From assembly GCF_002379585.1 (NCBI RefSeq), contig NZ_DFUE01000016.1, positions 92,149 to 156,148 of the forward strand: a stretch of DNA of 64,000 nucleotides. Reading direction: 5' to 3'. Position numbers and translations under genes: made by a program. This document shows positions 26,984 through 36,760 of this stretch, one piece after another. The stretch's first letter is position 1; each line of letters begins with the position of its first letter. The notes under the pieces were generated by a model, which saw only the letters and a list, made by a program, of their open reading frames with translations, did no database searches and was not told where the DNA came from. Source of the stretch: Pseudomonas sp. UBA4194 (GTDB lineage Bacteria > Pseudomonadota > Gammaproteobacteria > Pseudomonadales > Pseudomonadaceae).

Positions 26984-27901
26984 CTAGCGGCGCCCCGCAG
27001 TGGTCAGGTTGGCTCCCAGATATTCCACCAGGGCACTGACCTTGGGCTGCCCCTCGCGGCTCTTGAGCCAGATGAGATTCATGGGCAGACCGTCGGTGGC
27101 CCGATGAGGCAGAACCTCCACCAACCTGCCGCTGTTCAGATGCACCTGCACCAACCAGGTCGGCAATTGTGCAATACCCATTCCCGCCAGCGCCGCCATC
27201 ACCTCCCCTTCGCCATCCCCCACAGCAATGTGGGGGTGGATGATTCGACGCTCCCTGTCGCCCTGCCGGCCCTTGAAATACCAGGGGATGGCCATGCCGT
27301 CGTTCAGGCCATAACCCACGCACAGGTGCCGGTCCAGGTCGGCTTCCGAAGCCGGCTGACCATAGCGCTCAAGATAGTCGGGCGCGGCGCAGAAAATCAG
27401 TTTCTGGGTGCCGAAGTAGCGGTGCCCTATAGAGGCCGGCCAAGCATCCGATCCGCCGATGCGCACCACGATGTCGATGTTCTCGTGCACCGGGTCCACA
27501 TAGCGATCCGAAAACGACACATGGGGGGACAGCCGCGGATGCTGTTTCATGAACTCCAGAATCAGCGGCAGCACATGCAGACGCCCATAGGACGCGGGCA
27601 GATCGATGCGCACTTTGCCCTGGGGCTCGGTCTGGGTGGAGGTCAGAGCAATCTCGACCTCTTCCAGATCCGACAGCACGGTGGTGCAGGTGCGGTAGAA
27701 CGTTTCGCCCGCTTCGGTAAGGGACAAGCGCCGGGTGGTGCGCTGGAACAGCCGAACGCCCAAGCGCGCTTCCAACCGCGCGATGCTCTTGCTCACGGCG
27801 GAGTTGGTCAGGTTCAGACGTTCGGCCGCAGCCGTAAAGCTGCCCATGTCGGCAACGATCACGAACACGTCGATCCCTTTGAGGCGTTCTGAAGAAAACA
27901 T
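26984..27901 (-). CDS. LysR family regulator
   Basis: The 305-aa protein begins MFSSERLKGIDVFVIVADMG, followed by the helix-turn-helix LNLTNSAVSKSIARLEARLG and an effector-binding domain. It is divergent from an MFS exporter gene 108 bp away, its likely target. An in-frame ATG ten codons upstream exists but adds residues not typical of the family. Confidence 0.88.
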   Translation of the reverse strand: MFSSERLKGIDVFVIVADMGSFTAAAERLNLTNSAVSKSIARLEARLGVRLFQRTTRRLSLTEAGETFYRTCTTVLSDLEEVEIALTSTQTEPQGKVRIDLPASYGRLHVLPLILEFMKQHPRLSPHVSFSDRYVDPVHENIDIVVRIGGSDAWPASIGHRYFGTQKLIFCAAPDYLERYGQPASEADLDRHLCVGYGLNDGMAIPWYFKGRQGDRERRIIHPHIAVGDGEGEVMAALAGMGIAQLPTWLVQVHLNSGRLVEVLPHRATDGLPMNLIWLKSREGQPKVSALVEYLGANLTTAGRR

Positions 27902-28009
27902 CGGCACTCCAATTGATGAATCTGGTTCCATTCACTCGGTCGGAACGAGCCAAGATAAAACAGGATTTCTCCAATAGGCTATGCCAAAACCCGTTTGGAG
28001 TTAAGCACC

Positions 28010-29200
28010 ATGCAGTCCCCATCTACGGCCAGTGCCCCATTGGCCTCCCCTGCAATCGCCGGTTCAGGGCTTCAGATCCTGATCATGGCCGTTGCGGCCT
28101 TCATCATCGTAACTACCGAGTTTCTGATTGTCGGCCTGCTGCCGGCCTTGTCGCGTGAGCTGAACATTTCGATCGCCCTGGCAGGCCAGGTGGTTACCCT
28201 GTTCGCCTTCACGGTCATGCTGTTCGGGCCGATACTCACCGCCAAACTGGCGCACGTCGAACGCAAGAAACTGTTCACCTGGATCTTGATGGTATTCGCA
28301 GCCTCCAACGTGCTGGCGGCTGTGTCGACCAATATCTGGGTGCTGGCATTGGCACGCTTCATCCCAGCCTTGGCATTGCCGGTGTTCTGGGGTACTGCCA
28401 GCGAAACGGCGGGTCAGCTGGCAGGTCCGGGACAATCCGGCAAGGCCGTGGGCCGGGTCTACCTGGGTATCACTGCCGCGCTGGTGTTCGGTGTGCCACT
28501 GGGCACCCTGGCGGCCGATTCGGTGGGCTGGCGTGGGAGCTTCTGGATCCTGGCCGGGATCTCCTTCTTCATCGGTGTGCTGATGCACCTGGTCATGCCC
28601 AAGCTGCCGGTGTCCGCCAGCTCGCACCCTGATCAGAAGCAAACCGCGATCCTGCGCCAACCGCGCTTCCTCGCTCACCTGCTGCTGTCGATTCTGACGT
28701 TTACCTCGTTGTTCACGGCCTACACCTACCTGGCCGACATTCTCGAGCGTCTGGGCGGTATTCCTGCAGGCCAGGTGGGCTGGTGGCTGATGGGCTTTGG
28801 TGCCATCGGCATGGTCGGTAACCACCTGGGCGGCAGCATGGTCGACCGCAAGCCGCTGGCCGCGATGGTGCTGTTCCTGGTGCTGGCCGGTGCCGGCATG
28901 CTGGCCGCCGTCCCGCTTGCCAGTCACCTTGTTGGCTTGATCGTCGCCCTGGTGGCGTGGGGCATCGGCTATACCGCGCTGTTCGTGGTGTGCCAGGTGC
29001 GCGTGATGCAGGCCGGTCCGCAGGCTCAGTCTCTGGCCGCGACCATGAACATCTCTGCGGCCAACGCCGGCATCGGCCTGGGGGCCATCCTCGGCGGCAT
29101 CGGCATTGGCCACTTTGGTCTGGGCTCGATCGGCGTCATCGCCACCCTCATCGCGGCACTGGCGGTGATCGTCGCGCTGCTGCTGATGCGTCGCCCGTAA
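28010..29200 (+). CDS. DHA1-type MFS efflux transporter
   Basis: The 396-aa membrane protein has twelve predicted helices and the drug:H+ antiporter pattern, including AAFIIVTTEFLIVGLLPAL in helix 1 and RFIPALALPVFWGTA in the first half. It resembles arabinose-efflux-like exporters. The ATG at 28010 has GGAG 10 bases upstream. It is paired with the divergent LysR gene and followed by an Old Yellow Enzyme gene, consistent with handling of a small toxic organic compound. Confidence 0.88.
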   Translation: MQSPSTASAPLASPAIAGSGLQILIMAVAAFIIVTTEFLIVGLLPALSRELNISIALAGQVVTLFAFTVMLFGPILTAKLAHVERKKLFTWILMVFAASNVLAAVSTNIWVLALARFIPALALPVFWGTASETAGQLAGPGQSGKAVGRVYLGITAALVFGVPLGTLAADSVGWRGSFWILAGISFFIGVLMHLVMPKLPVSASSHPDQKQTAILRQPRFLAHLLLSILTFTSLFTAYTYLADILERLGGIPAGQVGWWLMGFGAIGMVGNHLGGSMVDRKPLAAMVLFLVLAGAGMLAAVPLASHLVGLIVALVAWGIGYTALFVVCQVRVMQAGPQAQSLAATMNISAANAGIGLGAILGGIGIGHFGLGSIGVIATLIAALAVIVALLLMRRP

Positions 29201-29264
29201 CGACCTGGGCAGCGGCGTTGCAAGCGCGCTGCCCGTCCTCGATTCCCACTACAGGAGCACTCTC

Positions 29265-30386
29265 TTGACGCTATTCAACGAATTCAAACTCGGCGAGACA
29301 CACCTGAGCAACCGCATCGTCATGGCACCCATGACCCGCTCCCGCGCCCCGGATGACATCGCCACCGACCAGATTGCCCTGCATTACACCCAACGTGCTA
29401 CCGCTGGCCTGATCGTCTCGGAAGGCACGCCGATCTCCCGCGAAGGCCAGGGCTACCTGTTCAACCCCGGCATCTACACCCCGGAGCAGATCCAGGGCTG
29501 GAAGCGCGTGACCGATTCGGTACGCAGTGTTGGCGGGCGTATGTTTGCCCAGCTGTGGCATGTGGGCCGGGTGTCTCATACCTCGATCCAGACCGACGGC
29601 AAGGCCCCGGTCAGCGCCACCAGCAAAGCCGCCCAGGGTGCGGTGGCGTTCGCCTATGGCGAGAACGGCGAGCCAGGTTTCGTACCGACCTCAGTACCCC
29701 GTCCATTGACCACCGAGGAAGTTGCCCGTGTCGTCGAGGACTTCGCCCAGGCGGCGCAAAATGCAGTGGATGCCGGTTTTGACGGTGTGGAAATTCACGG
29801 CGCCAACGGCTATCTGCTCGAGCAGTTCCTCAACCCTCTGGTCAACGACCGTAGCGACCGCTATGGCGCGTCCACTCTCCAGGACCGGCTGCGTTTTGTG
29901 TTTGAAGTGGTGGACGCGGCCTGCGCCAGTATCGGTGCTGACCGCGTCGGCATTCGCATCTCTCCATATGGCCAGTTGTTCGATATGCCGATCTACCCAC
30001 AGATCGATGAAACCTATGCGGCGCTCTGCGCGGGCATGCGCCAACGGGGCATCGCGTATGTGCATGTGATGGATCAGACCCACTTCTTCATGGCGGGCGA
30101 AAGCTCGGCAGCTCAGGAGCAGGCATTGCGCGCGTTGCTTGAGCAATGCAAGGCCGAACTGGGTGACACGGCGCTCATTCTGGCTGGCGACATGACCCGG
30201 GAGCGGGCTGAGGAATTGCTGGAGGCGAACCTGATAGACCTGGCCGCGTTCGGTCAGCCGTTCATCGGCAACCCGGATCTGGTCGCCAGGCTGAAAAACG
30301 GCTGGCCGCTGACCGTCCCGAATCGCGAGACCTATTACGGCGGTGATGGCCAGGGCTATATCGACTACCCACCGTATAGGGCTTGA
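29265..30386 (+). CDS. Old Yellow Enzyme family ene-reductase
   Basis: The 373-aa flavin enzyme has the OYE barrel: NRIVMAPMTRSRAP, QLWHVGRVSH, the ligand pair in VEIHGANGYLLEQF (His-x-x-Asn), and ETYYGGDGQGYIDYP at the end. It reduces activated C=C bonds of enones, or nitroesters, with NAD(P)H. The start is TTG at 29265 with ACAGGAGC about 7 bases upstream; no ATG fits. It follows the MFS gene by 64 bp and could be in the same operon under the LysR regulator. Confidence 0.92.
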   Translation: MTLFNEFKLGETHLSNRIVMAPMTRSRAPDDIATDQIALHYTQRATAGLIVSEGTPISREGQGYLFNPGIYTPEQIQGWKRVTDSVRSVGGRMFAQLWHVGRVSHTSIQTDGKAPVSATSKAAQGAVAFAYGENGEPGFVPTSVPRPLTTEEVARVVEDFAQAAQNAVDAGFDGVEIHGANGYLLEQFLNPLVNDRSDRYGASTLQDRLRFVFEVVDAACASIGADRVGIRISPYGQLFDMPIYPQIDETYAALCAGMRQRGIAYVHVMDQTHFFMAGESSAAQEQALRALLEQCKAELGDTALILAGDMTRERAEELLEANLIDLAAFGQPFIGNPDLVARLKNGWPLTVPNRETYYGGDGQGYIDYPPYRA

Positions 30387-30408
30387 TCGCAAAGCCGGCT
30401 CAAAGGCC

Positions 30409-30428
30409 AGACTGGGCTCGCCCAGTCT
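30409..30428 (+). terminator. hairpin after the ene-reductase gene
   Basis: AGACTGGG-CTCG-CCCAGTCT is a perfect 8-bp stem 22 bp after the stop codon. No T run follows, so it may end transcription only weakly. Confidence 0.4.
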
Positions 30429-30572
30429 TCAGGCCCGTCACGCAATAGCTCACGCTTGTCTGTGCCCACAAAAAAATCTGAACCGCCTTCATCGGCGCTC
30501 ACCTAATGATCAGCGTGTGGATATTTCCACGGGCGACTTGCCAATAACGGCATCTATCATGAGGTGGTCAAC

Positions 30573-30821
30573 GTGGCTAAAGACGACAAGAAAGACAAGG
30601 GCGCAGCTTCGAAAGCCAGCAAGGATATGAAAGACAAGAAAGCATCGCCGGAGAAAAAATCCGCCGCTGCTTCGGCTCTTTCCAAGTCCTCCGACAAGAA
30701 GGACAAGAAGAAAGATGCCGAGCCAAAGAAATCGCTGAAGAAAGCTGACAGCAAGCCAGAAAAGGCCAAGAAATCAGACAAGGCCGAGAAGGCTGACAAG
30801 CCTGCGAAAAAGAAGAAGTAA
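30573..30821 (+). CDS. lysine-rich disordered protein
   Basis: This 82-aa protein is about one-third lysine, with Ala, Ser, Asp and Glu making up most of the rest and no hydrophobic core. Repeated KKDKK and KADK units run to a KKKK end. The GTG at 30573 has GAGG about 9 bases upstream. Composition recalls histone-like tails such as AlgP, but the KPAA repeats of AlgP are missing. Nucleic-acid or anion binding is an inference from charge. It stands alone, flanked by hairpins. Confidence 0.6.
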   Translation: MAKDDKKDKGAASKASKDMKDKKASPEKKSAAASALSKSSDKKDKKKDAEPKKSLKKADSKPEKAKKSDKAEKADKPAKKKK

Positions 30822-30832
30822 GAAGTGCTGGC

Positions 30833-30855
30833 CGCTAGGGCATCGCGCCCTAGCG
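30833..30855 (+). terminator. hairpin after the lysine-rich gene
   Basis: CGCTAGGGC-ATCGC-GCCCTAGCG is a perfect 9-bp stem 11 bp after the stop codon. There is no T run, so its strength as a terminator is uncertain. Confidence 0.5.
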
Positions 30856-31060
30856 CCTTCGGTAAACGCCCCCTCTCCTGCCTGCATACCCCCCCTCCCC
30901 AGCTTTCAACGAAGTTTGCCTCGCCCCCTTGGCCGGCGCAGCTCTAGATCAACGGTTTGGCTCATCTCGATCCATCTGAACCTCAGCTGCAGGGTGCTGA
31001 TCAGAGATACCAACAGCGCTTTTGAATGCCCATATCCAAACCGACAGCCCAGAGGTCGTA

Positions 31061-31912
31061 ATGCAAAGCTTGGCTATCAGTCAGATCACCACCACCCCAC
31101 TGACCCTCGAAGAAGATCTATCGCTGTGCAAGCGGCTCGGTTGCGCATTGGAAATCGCCGAGAAAAAACTTTCTGCCGATCCCAGTGAAGCACGCGATCA
31201 GCTGGCTTCCATCAAAGACAGCGGCGTGCGCATCACCTCCATCCAGCCGAAAACCCTGACGATCTTCCCATCCGAGTCGGCGCCGAAACCCGAATGCCCT
31301 GAAGCACGGTTGGAGAATCTGATCGCCTCAGTGGACCTGTTCAGTGAGTACTGGACGGATATCCCGCTGGTGTCCAACACCGGAGCGGATGCCCAGGGCA
31401 ACGAGCATAAAGTGTGGGAGGGCTGCGTCGCGCATTACCGGACATTGGCCGAACACGCGCAGCAGCGAAACATGAAGATTGCCCTGGAGGCACTGGGGCC
31501 GTCCCTGATGAACAAGAATTCCATTCTGTTTGCCTACAGCCAGGCACAAGAGTTGGCCAGCAGCGTAGACCGAGCGTGCTTCGGCCTGTGCCTGGATCTG
31601 TACAACAGTTGGCAGGACCCAGGCCTGCTGACGTCCATATCGGCAGAGAAACTGTTTCTCGTGCAGCTCGCCGACTGGCGCCGGCCGCGGTCACTGCACG
31701 ACCGGCGCGCGTTGGGCGACGGCAAGATCCCTCTGCTGGAAATATTGCGTCGAGTCGTGGAGACAGGCTATGAGGGGGATTACGTCCTGGAGATTTTCTC
31801 CGATTCGGTTTCCGACTCCCTGTGGAAAGACGCCTCCACAACCATCAAGGCGGTCGAAGCAAGCAGCATGACGTTCAATGATCTGGCATTCGATATCAAA
31901 GAACGGCCCTGA
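31061..31912 (+). CDS. sugar phosphate isomerase/epimerase-like TIM-barrel protein
   Basis: The 283-aa protein fits the xylose-isomerase-like/AP endonuclease 2 barrel. Acidic and polar ends of strands are seen in MKIALEALGPS, FGLCLDLYNSW, LFLVQLADWRR and DYVLEIFSD, where the metal ligands should lie. A sugar or hydroxy-acid isomerase is likely; the substrate is unknown. AGAGG lies 6 bases before ATG 31061. It stands alone, with no pathway neighbour, so its role cannot be inferred. Confidence 0.75.
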   Translation: MQSLAISQITTTPLTLEEDLSLCKRLGCALEIAEKKLSADPSEARDQLASIKDSGVRITSIQPKTLTIFPSESAPKPECPEARLENLIASVDLFSEYWTDIPLVSNTGADAQGNEHKVWEGCVAHYRTLAEHAQQRNMKIALEALGPSLMNKNSILFAYSQAQELASSVDRACFGLCLDLYNSWQDPGLLTSISAEKLFLVQLADWRRPRSLHDRRALGDGKIPLLEILRRVVETGYEGDYVLEIFSDSVSDSLWKDASTTIKAVEASSMTFNDLAFDIKERP

Positions 31913-32095
31913 GATGGCCGCAATACGGGGCTTGGGGGAGGATCGCGTTGTTCGCCGCCACGGTCTGTTACGACTTTATCGTCGAAAATGTGAACCTTCG
32001 GTCCTCCAACGCCACCTAAAACCTGCGTACGAATTTCACGCAACGATATGGCTGCCTCTTGGGCCTGAGCCGGGCCGACCCTATGGAGAACTGAA

Positions 32096-32557
32096 ATGAC
32101 TGATGTTCATAAAGAAACCATTAAGGTACTGAACGACCTGATCGAGACCTCGAAGGATGGTGAGGCGGGTTTCAAAGACCTGGCCGAGAACACCAAGAAC
32201 GAGCACTTGCGCTCCGTATTCACCAGCCGCGCCAGCGACACGGCGAGCGCTGCCGCAGAACTGCAGAGCCTGGTGCGCGGCCTGGGTGGTGAACCCGAAA
32301 CGACTACCAGCGTGAGCGGTGACCTGCATCGTCGTTGGGTCGATCTCAAATCCGCCATCACCGGCAAGGACGATGCCGCTCTGCTGAATGAAGCCGAGCG
32401 TGGTGAAGATGTGGCCAAGAAAAGCTACAGCAAAGCCTTGGAAAATCAGGATCTGACCCCTGACATCCGTGCGGTGATTCAGAAGCAGTACGACGGCGTG
32501 CTTCGCAACCACGACCAGATCAAAGCGCTACGCGACAAGGCGCGCGCTGAGAAGTAA
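32096..32557 (+). CDS. PA2169-type four-helix-bundle protein (DUF2383)
   Basis: The 153-aa all-helical protein matches the PA2169/DUF2383 family: VLNDLIETSKDGEAGFKDLAE at the start, ETTTSVSGDLHRRWVDLKSA in the middle, and YDGVLRNHDQIKALRD at the end. The ferritin-like fold is known, but no metal role is proven. In pseudomonads these are stress or stationary-phase proteins. A strong terminator follows at once, so the gene is monocistronic. Confidence 0.88.
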   Translation: MTDVHKETIKVLNDLIETSKDGEAGFKDLAENTKNEHLRSVFTSRASDTASAAAELQSLVRGLGGEPETTTSVSGDLHRRWVDLKSAITGKDDAALLNEAERGEDVAKKSYSKALENQDLTPDIRAVIQKQYDGVLRNHDQIKALRDKARAEK

Positions 32558-32563
32558 CATCCT

Positions 32564-32599
32564 GGCCCAAGCGGGCATCCCGCTTGGGCCAATCTTTTT
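32564..32599 (+). terminator. rho-independent terminator
   Basis: A perfect 12-bp stem (GGCCCAAGCGGG / CCCGCTTGGGCC) with loop CAT is followed by AATCTTTTT. It is the strongest terminator in the window. Confidence 0.92.
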
Positions 32600-32671
32600 C
32601 GGGTTCCGCCTATCCAGGTAGCGTTCCCAATACGGCTCACTTCTCGATGCCGCCTGCCCCCCGTACAGTCT

Positions 32672-35203
32672 TCATTCTCGCCCAAGAGCAGCCAGACTTG
32701 CCGCCAGTTCATTCTTGCGAAACGGCTTGGCGAGCCGCGGAAGGTCCGGGTCGAGTCCTTCACGCTCCGCGTAACCTGACACCAGCAAAATCGCCGTCCC
32801 AGGTCTGGCTTCACGCACAACCTTGGCCAGATCCGTCCCGTTCATGCCAGGCATCAAATGGTCGGTGATCAGCAGGTCGAACGATTCCCCCGCGCCCATC
32901 AGCCCCACGGCTTCTTCGCCAGACGCCGCCTCGATCACCCGATAGCCGAGCTCGGCCAGCATGTACGAAGTGCTGGCACGTACCAGTTCTTCATCGTCGA
33001 CCAGCAGTGCGACCCCACGTGCCGACCCTGCTTCTGCGGCCTCGGCAATGCGCAAAGCCGCTGCAGGGACAGTTTTGCTGCGTGGCAGCCACAGCTCCAC
33101 GTTCGTCCCCAGCCCGGGTGAGCTCTGAAGCGTGAGCGCGCCGTTCAATTGCGATGCCAGGCCGTGGACCATGGACAGTCCGAGGCCTGTGCCTTTGCCG
33201 ACGCCTTTGGTGGAGAAGAACGGTTCCACTGCGCGCGCTAGCGTCGCGGCGTCCATGCCGGTGCCCGTATCGGCCACGGACAGGCAAAGGTATTCGCCGG
33301 CGGGGAGCTTGGAACGGTGCCCCGGGCCGACCCAGTCCGTGCTGGCCGATATCCGCATCGTTCCGCCCTCGAGCATCGCATCGCGGGCGTTCACGGAAAG
33401 GTTGAGCAGGGCCATCTCGAGCTGGTTCAGGTCTGCAATGGCAGCGGGCAGATTGGCCGGCGCGTCGACGACCACTTTGATTTGCGGGCCGGTGGTGCTG
33501 GCCACCAGGTCACCCATATCGCTGATCAGCTTCGCCACGTCCACGGGAACGGTCTGCAGCGGCTGGCGGCGGGCAAATGCCAGCAACCTTTGCACCAGCG
33601 TTTTTGCCCGATCGGCGGACTGCACCGCGCCGGAAATCAACCGCTGCTCGCGTTCGCCACCCACACCGCGCCGCTGCAGCATATCGAGCGTGCCGACGAT
33701 CGGGGTGAGCAGATTATTGAAGTCGTGGGCGACACCGCCGGTGAGCTGCCCCATCGCTTCCATCTTCTGACTCTGGCGCAGCGCCTTCTGGACTTCTTCC
33801 CGCTCGTCAATGGCTTGCGCAATACGCACCTCGAGGGTGGCATTGAGTTCGCGCAGCTCCTCTTCGGCAGCCTTGCGGGCGGTGATCTCTATTGCCGTGC
33901 CAGTGACGCGCAGGCATCGCCCGGCGGCATCGAACACGCCGCGGCCCTTGGCAGCCACCCAGCGAACGACGCCGTCGTCGCGGCCGATGGTGCGATAGTC
34001 GACGTCGTAAAGCGCGCGGCGTTGCGGATCAACGGCGGCCGTGAACGCCTGTATCGTCGCGTCCCGGTCAGCAGGGTGCAGGCCGTCGTAAAAGTCCTGC
34101 AGCGTGACCGGTGCGTCGGGCGGGATGCCGAACATGGCCTTGGTCTGTTGAGGCCAAACCAGCGTGTTATGAACGAAATCCACGTCCCAGAAGCCGACGT
34201 CGGCGTGGTCGACGGCGAGCCGCAGCCGCGCCTCACTGACGCGGATTCCAGCGTCGGCGCGCGCTCGATGAACCACGAGCCCTACGGTGTGGACGACAAA
34301 ATCGACGATCTCGATGTCCGCCGGCAACGGCTCGCGCGTTTCGCGGTGGTACATGATGAAAGCGCCCAGCATGTCGCCTTGCGCCGAGCGAATCGGGACC
34401 AGTCGGCAGACAGCAAGATCGTGCACGCTGGCAAGCGCGCGGAGCTGGCCCCAATGTGCTTCGAACGGGGTGCCGATAACGGCCTCGTTGTGGGCAGCCG
34501 GCAGGCTCGGCCCGACACAATGCTGCAACTGGCTGCCCTCCTCGTTCAGCAGCACAATGCCGACCAGGAACCCCGACGGGGACAGCGCTTCTACTTCATG
34601 CACGATCGCATCCAGCGTAATGTGCAAGGCCGTGTCTTCTACCGCCAGTTCAAGAATGCGGTTTTGCGCCGCTCCCAGCGCCGCGGCACGATTGCGCGCC
34701 TGGGTCAGCCGGGCATTCTCGATGGCAATCGTCGCCAGCCGCGCCAGACTTTCCAGACGCTTGATCGTATCGTCGTCGTGCTCGCGAACCTCGGACCAAT
34801 AGGCACCCAGCGCCGCCACCGGCACCGGCCTGCCGATGGGCACCATCACCAGGCTGCGGACGAAGGTCGGCGAGTAGGCGTTCTGTGGAATCCGTGGATC
34901 GACCCGTACATCACGGATCGCCGCCGTTTCACCGTGACGCAGCACCCACCCGGAGATGCAGTGGTCAGCCGCGAAGGACTGACCTTGCCACAGCGCAGAC
35001 ACCGCGTCCTCCGCGACATAAGCGCAGCGCCCTCGATCCTCGAGCACCACGGCCACCCCTTCGGCATCGACCGTGGCACGCGCCGTGTCGCGCAATACTG
35101 CGACGACCTCATCCACCGAACCTGCCATCACCAGCCGCTCACTGGCACTCAATACGTGAGACAAGCGATCTTCATGGTCAAGATCCACTGAAACAATCGG
35201 CAT
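32672..35203 (-). CDS. hybrid sensor histidine kinase (GAF-GAF-PAS-HisKA-HATPase-REC)
   Basis: The 843-aa protein lacks membrane segments. In order: GAF about 20-160, a second GAF about 180-315, PAS about 320-445, a coiled coil, HisKA with phospho-His about 493 (GGVAHDFNNLL), an HATPase with N box NLSVNARDAM, ADTGTGM and GKGTGLGLSMV, and a C-terminal receiver with Asp about 781 (LLITDHLMPGMNG) and the conserved Lys in RLAKPF. It is a soluble hybrid kinase that must signal through a separate partner; none is adjacent. The start MPIVSVDLDHED at 35203 has GGGGA upstream; a longer in-frame extension is not GAF-like. Confidence 0.9.
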   Translation of the reverse strand: MPIVSVDLDHEDRLSHVLSASERLVMAGSVDEVVAVLRDTARATVDAEGVAVVLEDRGRCAYVAEDAVSALWQGQSFAADHCISGWVLRHGETAAIRDVRVDPRIPQNAYSPTFVRSLVMVPIGRPVPVAALGAYWSEVREHDDDTIKRLESLARLATIAIENARLTQARNRAAALGAAQNRILELAVEDTALHITLDAIVHEVEALSPSGFLVGIVLLNEEGSQLQHCVGPSLPAAHNEAVIGTPFEAHWGQLRALASVHDLAVCRLVPIRSAQGDMLGAFIMYHRETREPLPADIEIVDFVVHTVGLVVHRARADAGIRVSEARLRLAVDHADVGFWDVDFVHNTLVWPQQTKAMFGIPPDAPVTLQDFYDGLHPADRDATIQAFTAAVDPQRRALYDVDYRTIGRDDGVVRWVAAKGRGVFDAAGRCLRVTGTAIEITARKAAEEELRELNATLEVRIAQAIDEREEVQKALRQSQKMEAMGQLTGGVAHDFNNLLTPIVGTLDMLQRRGVGGEREQRLISGAVQSADRAKTLVQRLLAFARRQPLQTVPVDVAKLISDMGDLVASTTGPQIKVVVDAPANLPAAIADLNQLEMALLNLSVNARDAMLEGGTMRISASTDWVGPGHRSKLPAGEYLCLSVADTGTGMDAATLARAVEPFFSTKGVGKGTGLGLSMVHGLASQLNGALTLQSSPGLGTNVELWLPRSKTVPAAALRIAEAAEAGSARGVALLVDDEELVRASTSYMLAELGYRVIEAASGEEAVGLMGAGESFDLLITDHLMPGMNGTDLAKVVREARPGTAILLVSGYAEREGLDPDLPRLAKPFRKNELAASLAALGRE

Positions 35204-35372
35204 GCGGATCCCCAATGAAGGCGGCAGAGTCGGCTCTGCAGGCGAGTAAAAAAGAATGTGCTGGAAGAGGCGCTCTGGAGCACTGCTCTTTATCGGCGTG
35301 ATGAAGAGCATCTTCTCAGAAATATGGCCATCAAGCATCACTGTCGAACAGAACGAATGCAGTCGTAAACGC

Positions 35373-35657
35373 CTACCCCTCAATGTGATAAACCTTCGGT
35401 TCAGCCGAAAAGAATTTTTCCAGTCCCAGCATGAATAGCCGGTGATCTTCACTCGCTTCAAAACCTGGTGTGTGATCTTCCAGGGATTGCCAGCGCACGA
35501 TCAGATTGAACGACTCCGGCGTCTCCACGCCTTGCGCTAGCAGGTGCCCCCCGTAACCCCTGGCCCGGGTGAGTAAAGGCGCAACGTCAGCGAAAGCACG
35601 TTTGAACTGCTCCATACGGTTGGCATGAACAGGCAGCAAAGCAATTTCATAAACCAT
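35373..35657 (-). CDS. antibiotic biosynthesis monooxygenase (ABM) domain protein
   Basis: The 94-aa protein is one ABM ferredoxin-like fold: VYEIALLPVHANRMEQFKRA, then FNLIVRWQSLEDHTPGFEAS and RLFMLGLEKFF. Such dimers act on quinones, heme or other aromatics without a cofactor. It overlaps the upstream quinone-reductase gene by 11 bp, so both are made together. With that partner, quinone or quinol turnover is a reasonable guess. Confidence 0.85.
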   Translation of the reverse strand: MVYEIALLPVHANRMEQFKRAFADVAPLLTRARGYGGHLLAQGVETPESFNLIVRWQSLEDHTPGFEASEDHRLFMLGLEKFFSAEPKVYHIEG

Positions 35658-36642
35658 GCGAGGCTCCTCCAAGGTCAGCCTGCGGTACGACCGCAATCGC
35701 GATCTTTCCCCGCAGACCGTTGTTGGGGGTCTCCAGCAGGGCGTGCGCCTGAGCGATCTCAGCAAGCGTATGAACAGCGCCGATATGCGGCCGCAATTGA
35801 CCGCGCGCGATCAACGCACTCAGCTCATCGAGCTTGCCGCGGTTCTGTCGGGTAAAAACGAAGTGGTAACTCGCGTTTTTGCCCCAGGCCTGGATAAGGT
35901 TCTGCGCCTGGGTCGTGTCCACGATAGACACCACGCGCCCTAGTTGCCCAAGGGCCTCAGCGCTGCGCGCCAAGGTGGCACCGCCGATGGTATCGAACAC
36001 CACATCAACGCCCTTGCCATCGGTTTCCCGCAAAATGACCTCGACGTAATTCTCTTGCTCGTAGTCGATGACCACATCCGCCCCCAGGGCTTTCGCAAAC
36101 TCACTGTTTGCGCCGCGCACCGTGGTGAACACTCTGGCACCTATGGCTTTTGCCAACTGGATGGCTACATGCCCGACGCCTCCCGCGCCACCATGCACCA
36201 GAATGCTCTCCCCTACCCTGAGCGCCGCGCGTACGACCAATGCCTCCCAGGCCGTACCGCCCACCAGAGGCAGGCTGGCCGCCTCAAGATGACTCAACGA
36301 TGCCGGCTTCTTGCCCACAATGGACTCGGCGGCCACATGGTATTCGGCGTAACTGCCCGGCCCATCGAAGATCTGCGGGGTGTACCAGACTTCGTCGCCA
36401 GGTAAGAAGCTGGTGACGCCCGGCCCAATGGCTTCGACAACACCCGATACGTCATGCCCAGTGATGGCAGGCAGTGGCACCAACTCGGCGTAATCACCGC
36501 GCCTTACCTGGTAATCCAGGGGATTGATGGAGGTAGCGTGCACCCGCACCAGCACCTGCCCCACTTGTGGCACGGGCTTTGGCACATCGCGCAGCTCGAA
36601 GGATTCCGGGCCGCCAAATGATTTGAGTATCAGAGCTTTCAT
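35647..36642 (-). CDS. zinc-type alcohol dehydrogenase-like quinone oxidoreductase
   Basis: The 331-aa MDR-superfamily protein starts MKALILKSFGGPESFELRDV. It has the NAD(P)H site VHGGAGGVGHVAIQLAKAIGA and no zinc-binding Cys cluster, as in quinone reductases. It would reduce quinones or enones in the cytoplasm. A dyad GGATATCG/CGATATCC lies 25 bp upstream of its ATG and matches the operator of the ArsR gene next to it, so it is probably repressed by that protein. Confidence 0.88.
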   Translation of the reverse strand: MKALILKSFGGPESFELRDVPKPVPQVGQVLVRVHATSINPLDYQVRRGDYAELVPLPAITGHDVSGVVEAIGPGVTSFLPGDEVWYTPQIFDGPGSYAEYHVAAESIVGKKPASLSHLEAASLPLVGGTAWEALVVRAALRVGESILVHGGAGGVGHVAIQLAKAIGARVFTTVRGANSEFAKALGADVVIDYEQENYVEVILRETDGKGVDVVFDTIGGATLARSAEALGQLGRVVSIVDTTQAQNLIQAWGKNASYHFVFTRQNRGKLDELSALIARGQLRPHIGAVHTLAEIAQAHALLETPNNGLRGKIAIAVVPQADLGGASHGL

Positions 36643-36667
36643 GATAGATCCTCGTTTCTGGATTAAG

Positions 36668-36691
36668 GGATATCGGGATTTTTCGATATCC
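36668..36691. promoter_or_regulatory. ArsR-type operator 1
   Basis: Arms GGATATCG and CGATATCC are separated by 8 bases. It lies 25 bp upstream of the quinone-reductase start and shares the ATATCG half-site with two other sites in this locus. Confidence 0.6.
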
Positions 36692-36760
36692 TGTGATAGA
36701 ACAAAAAACACGCCTTACCCTTCGTCCCGTCTCGGCGAAAGTCTGAGCTTCTAAAACGAG

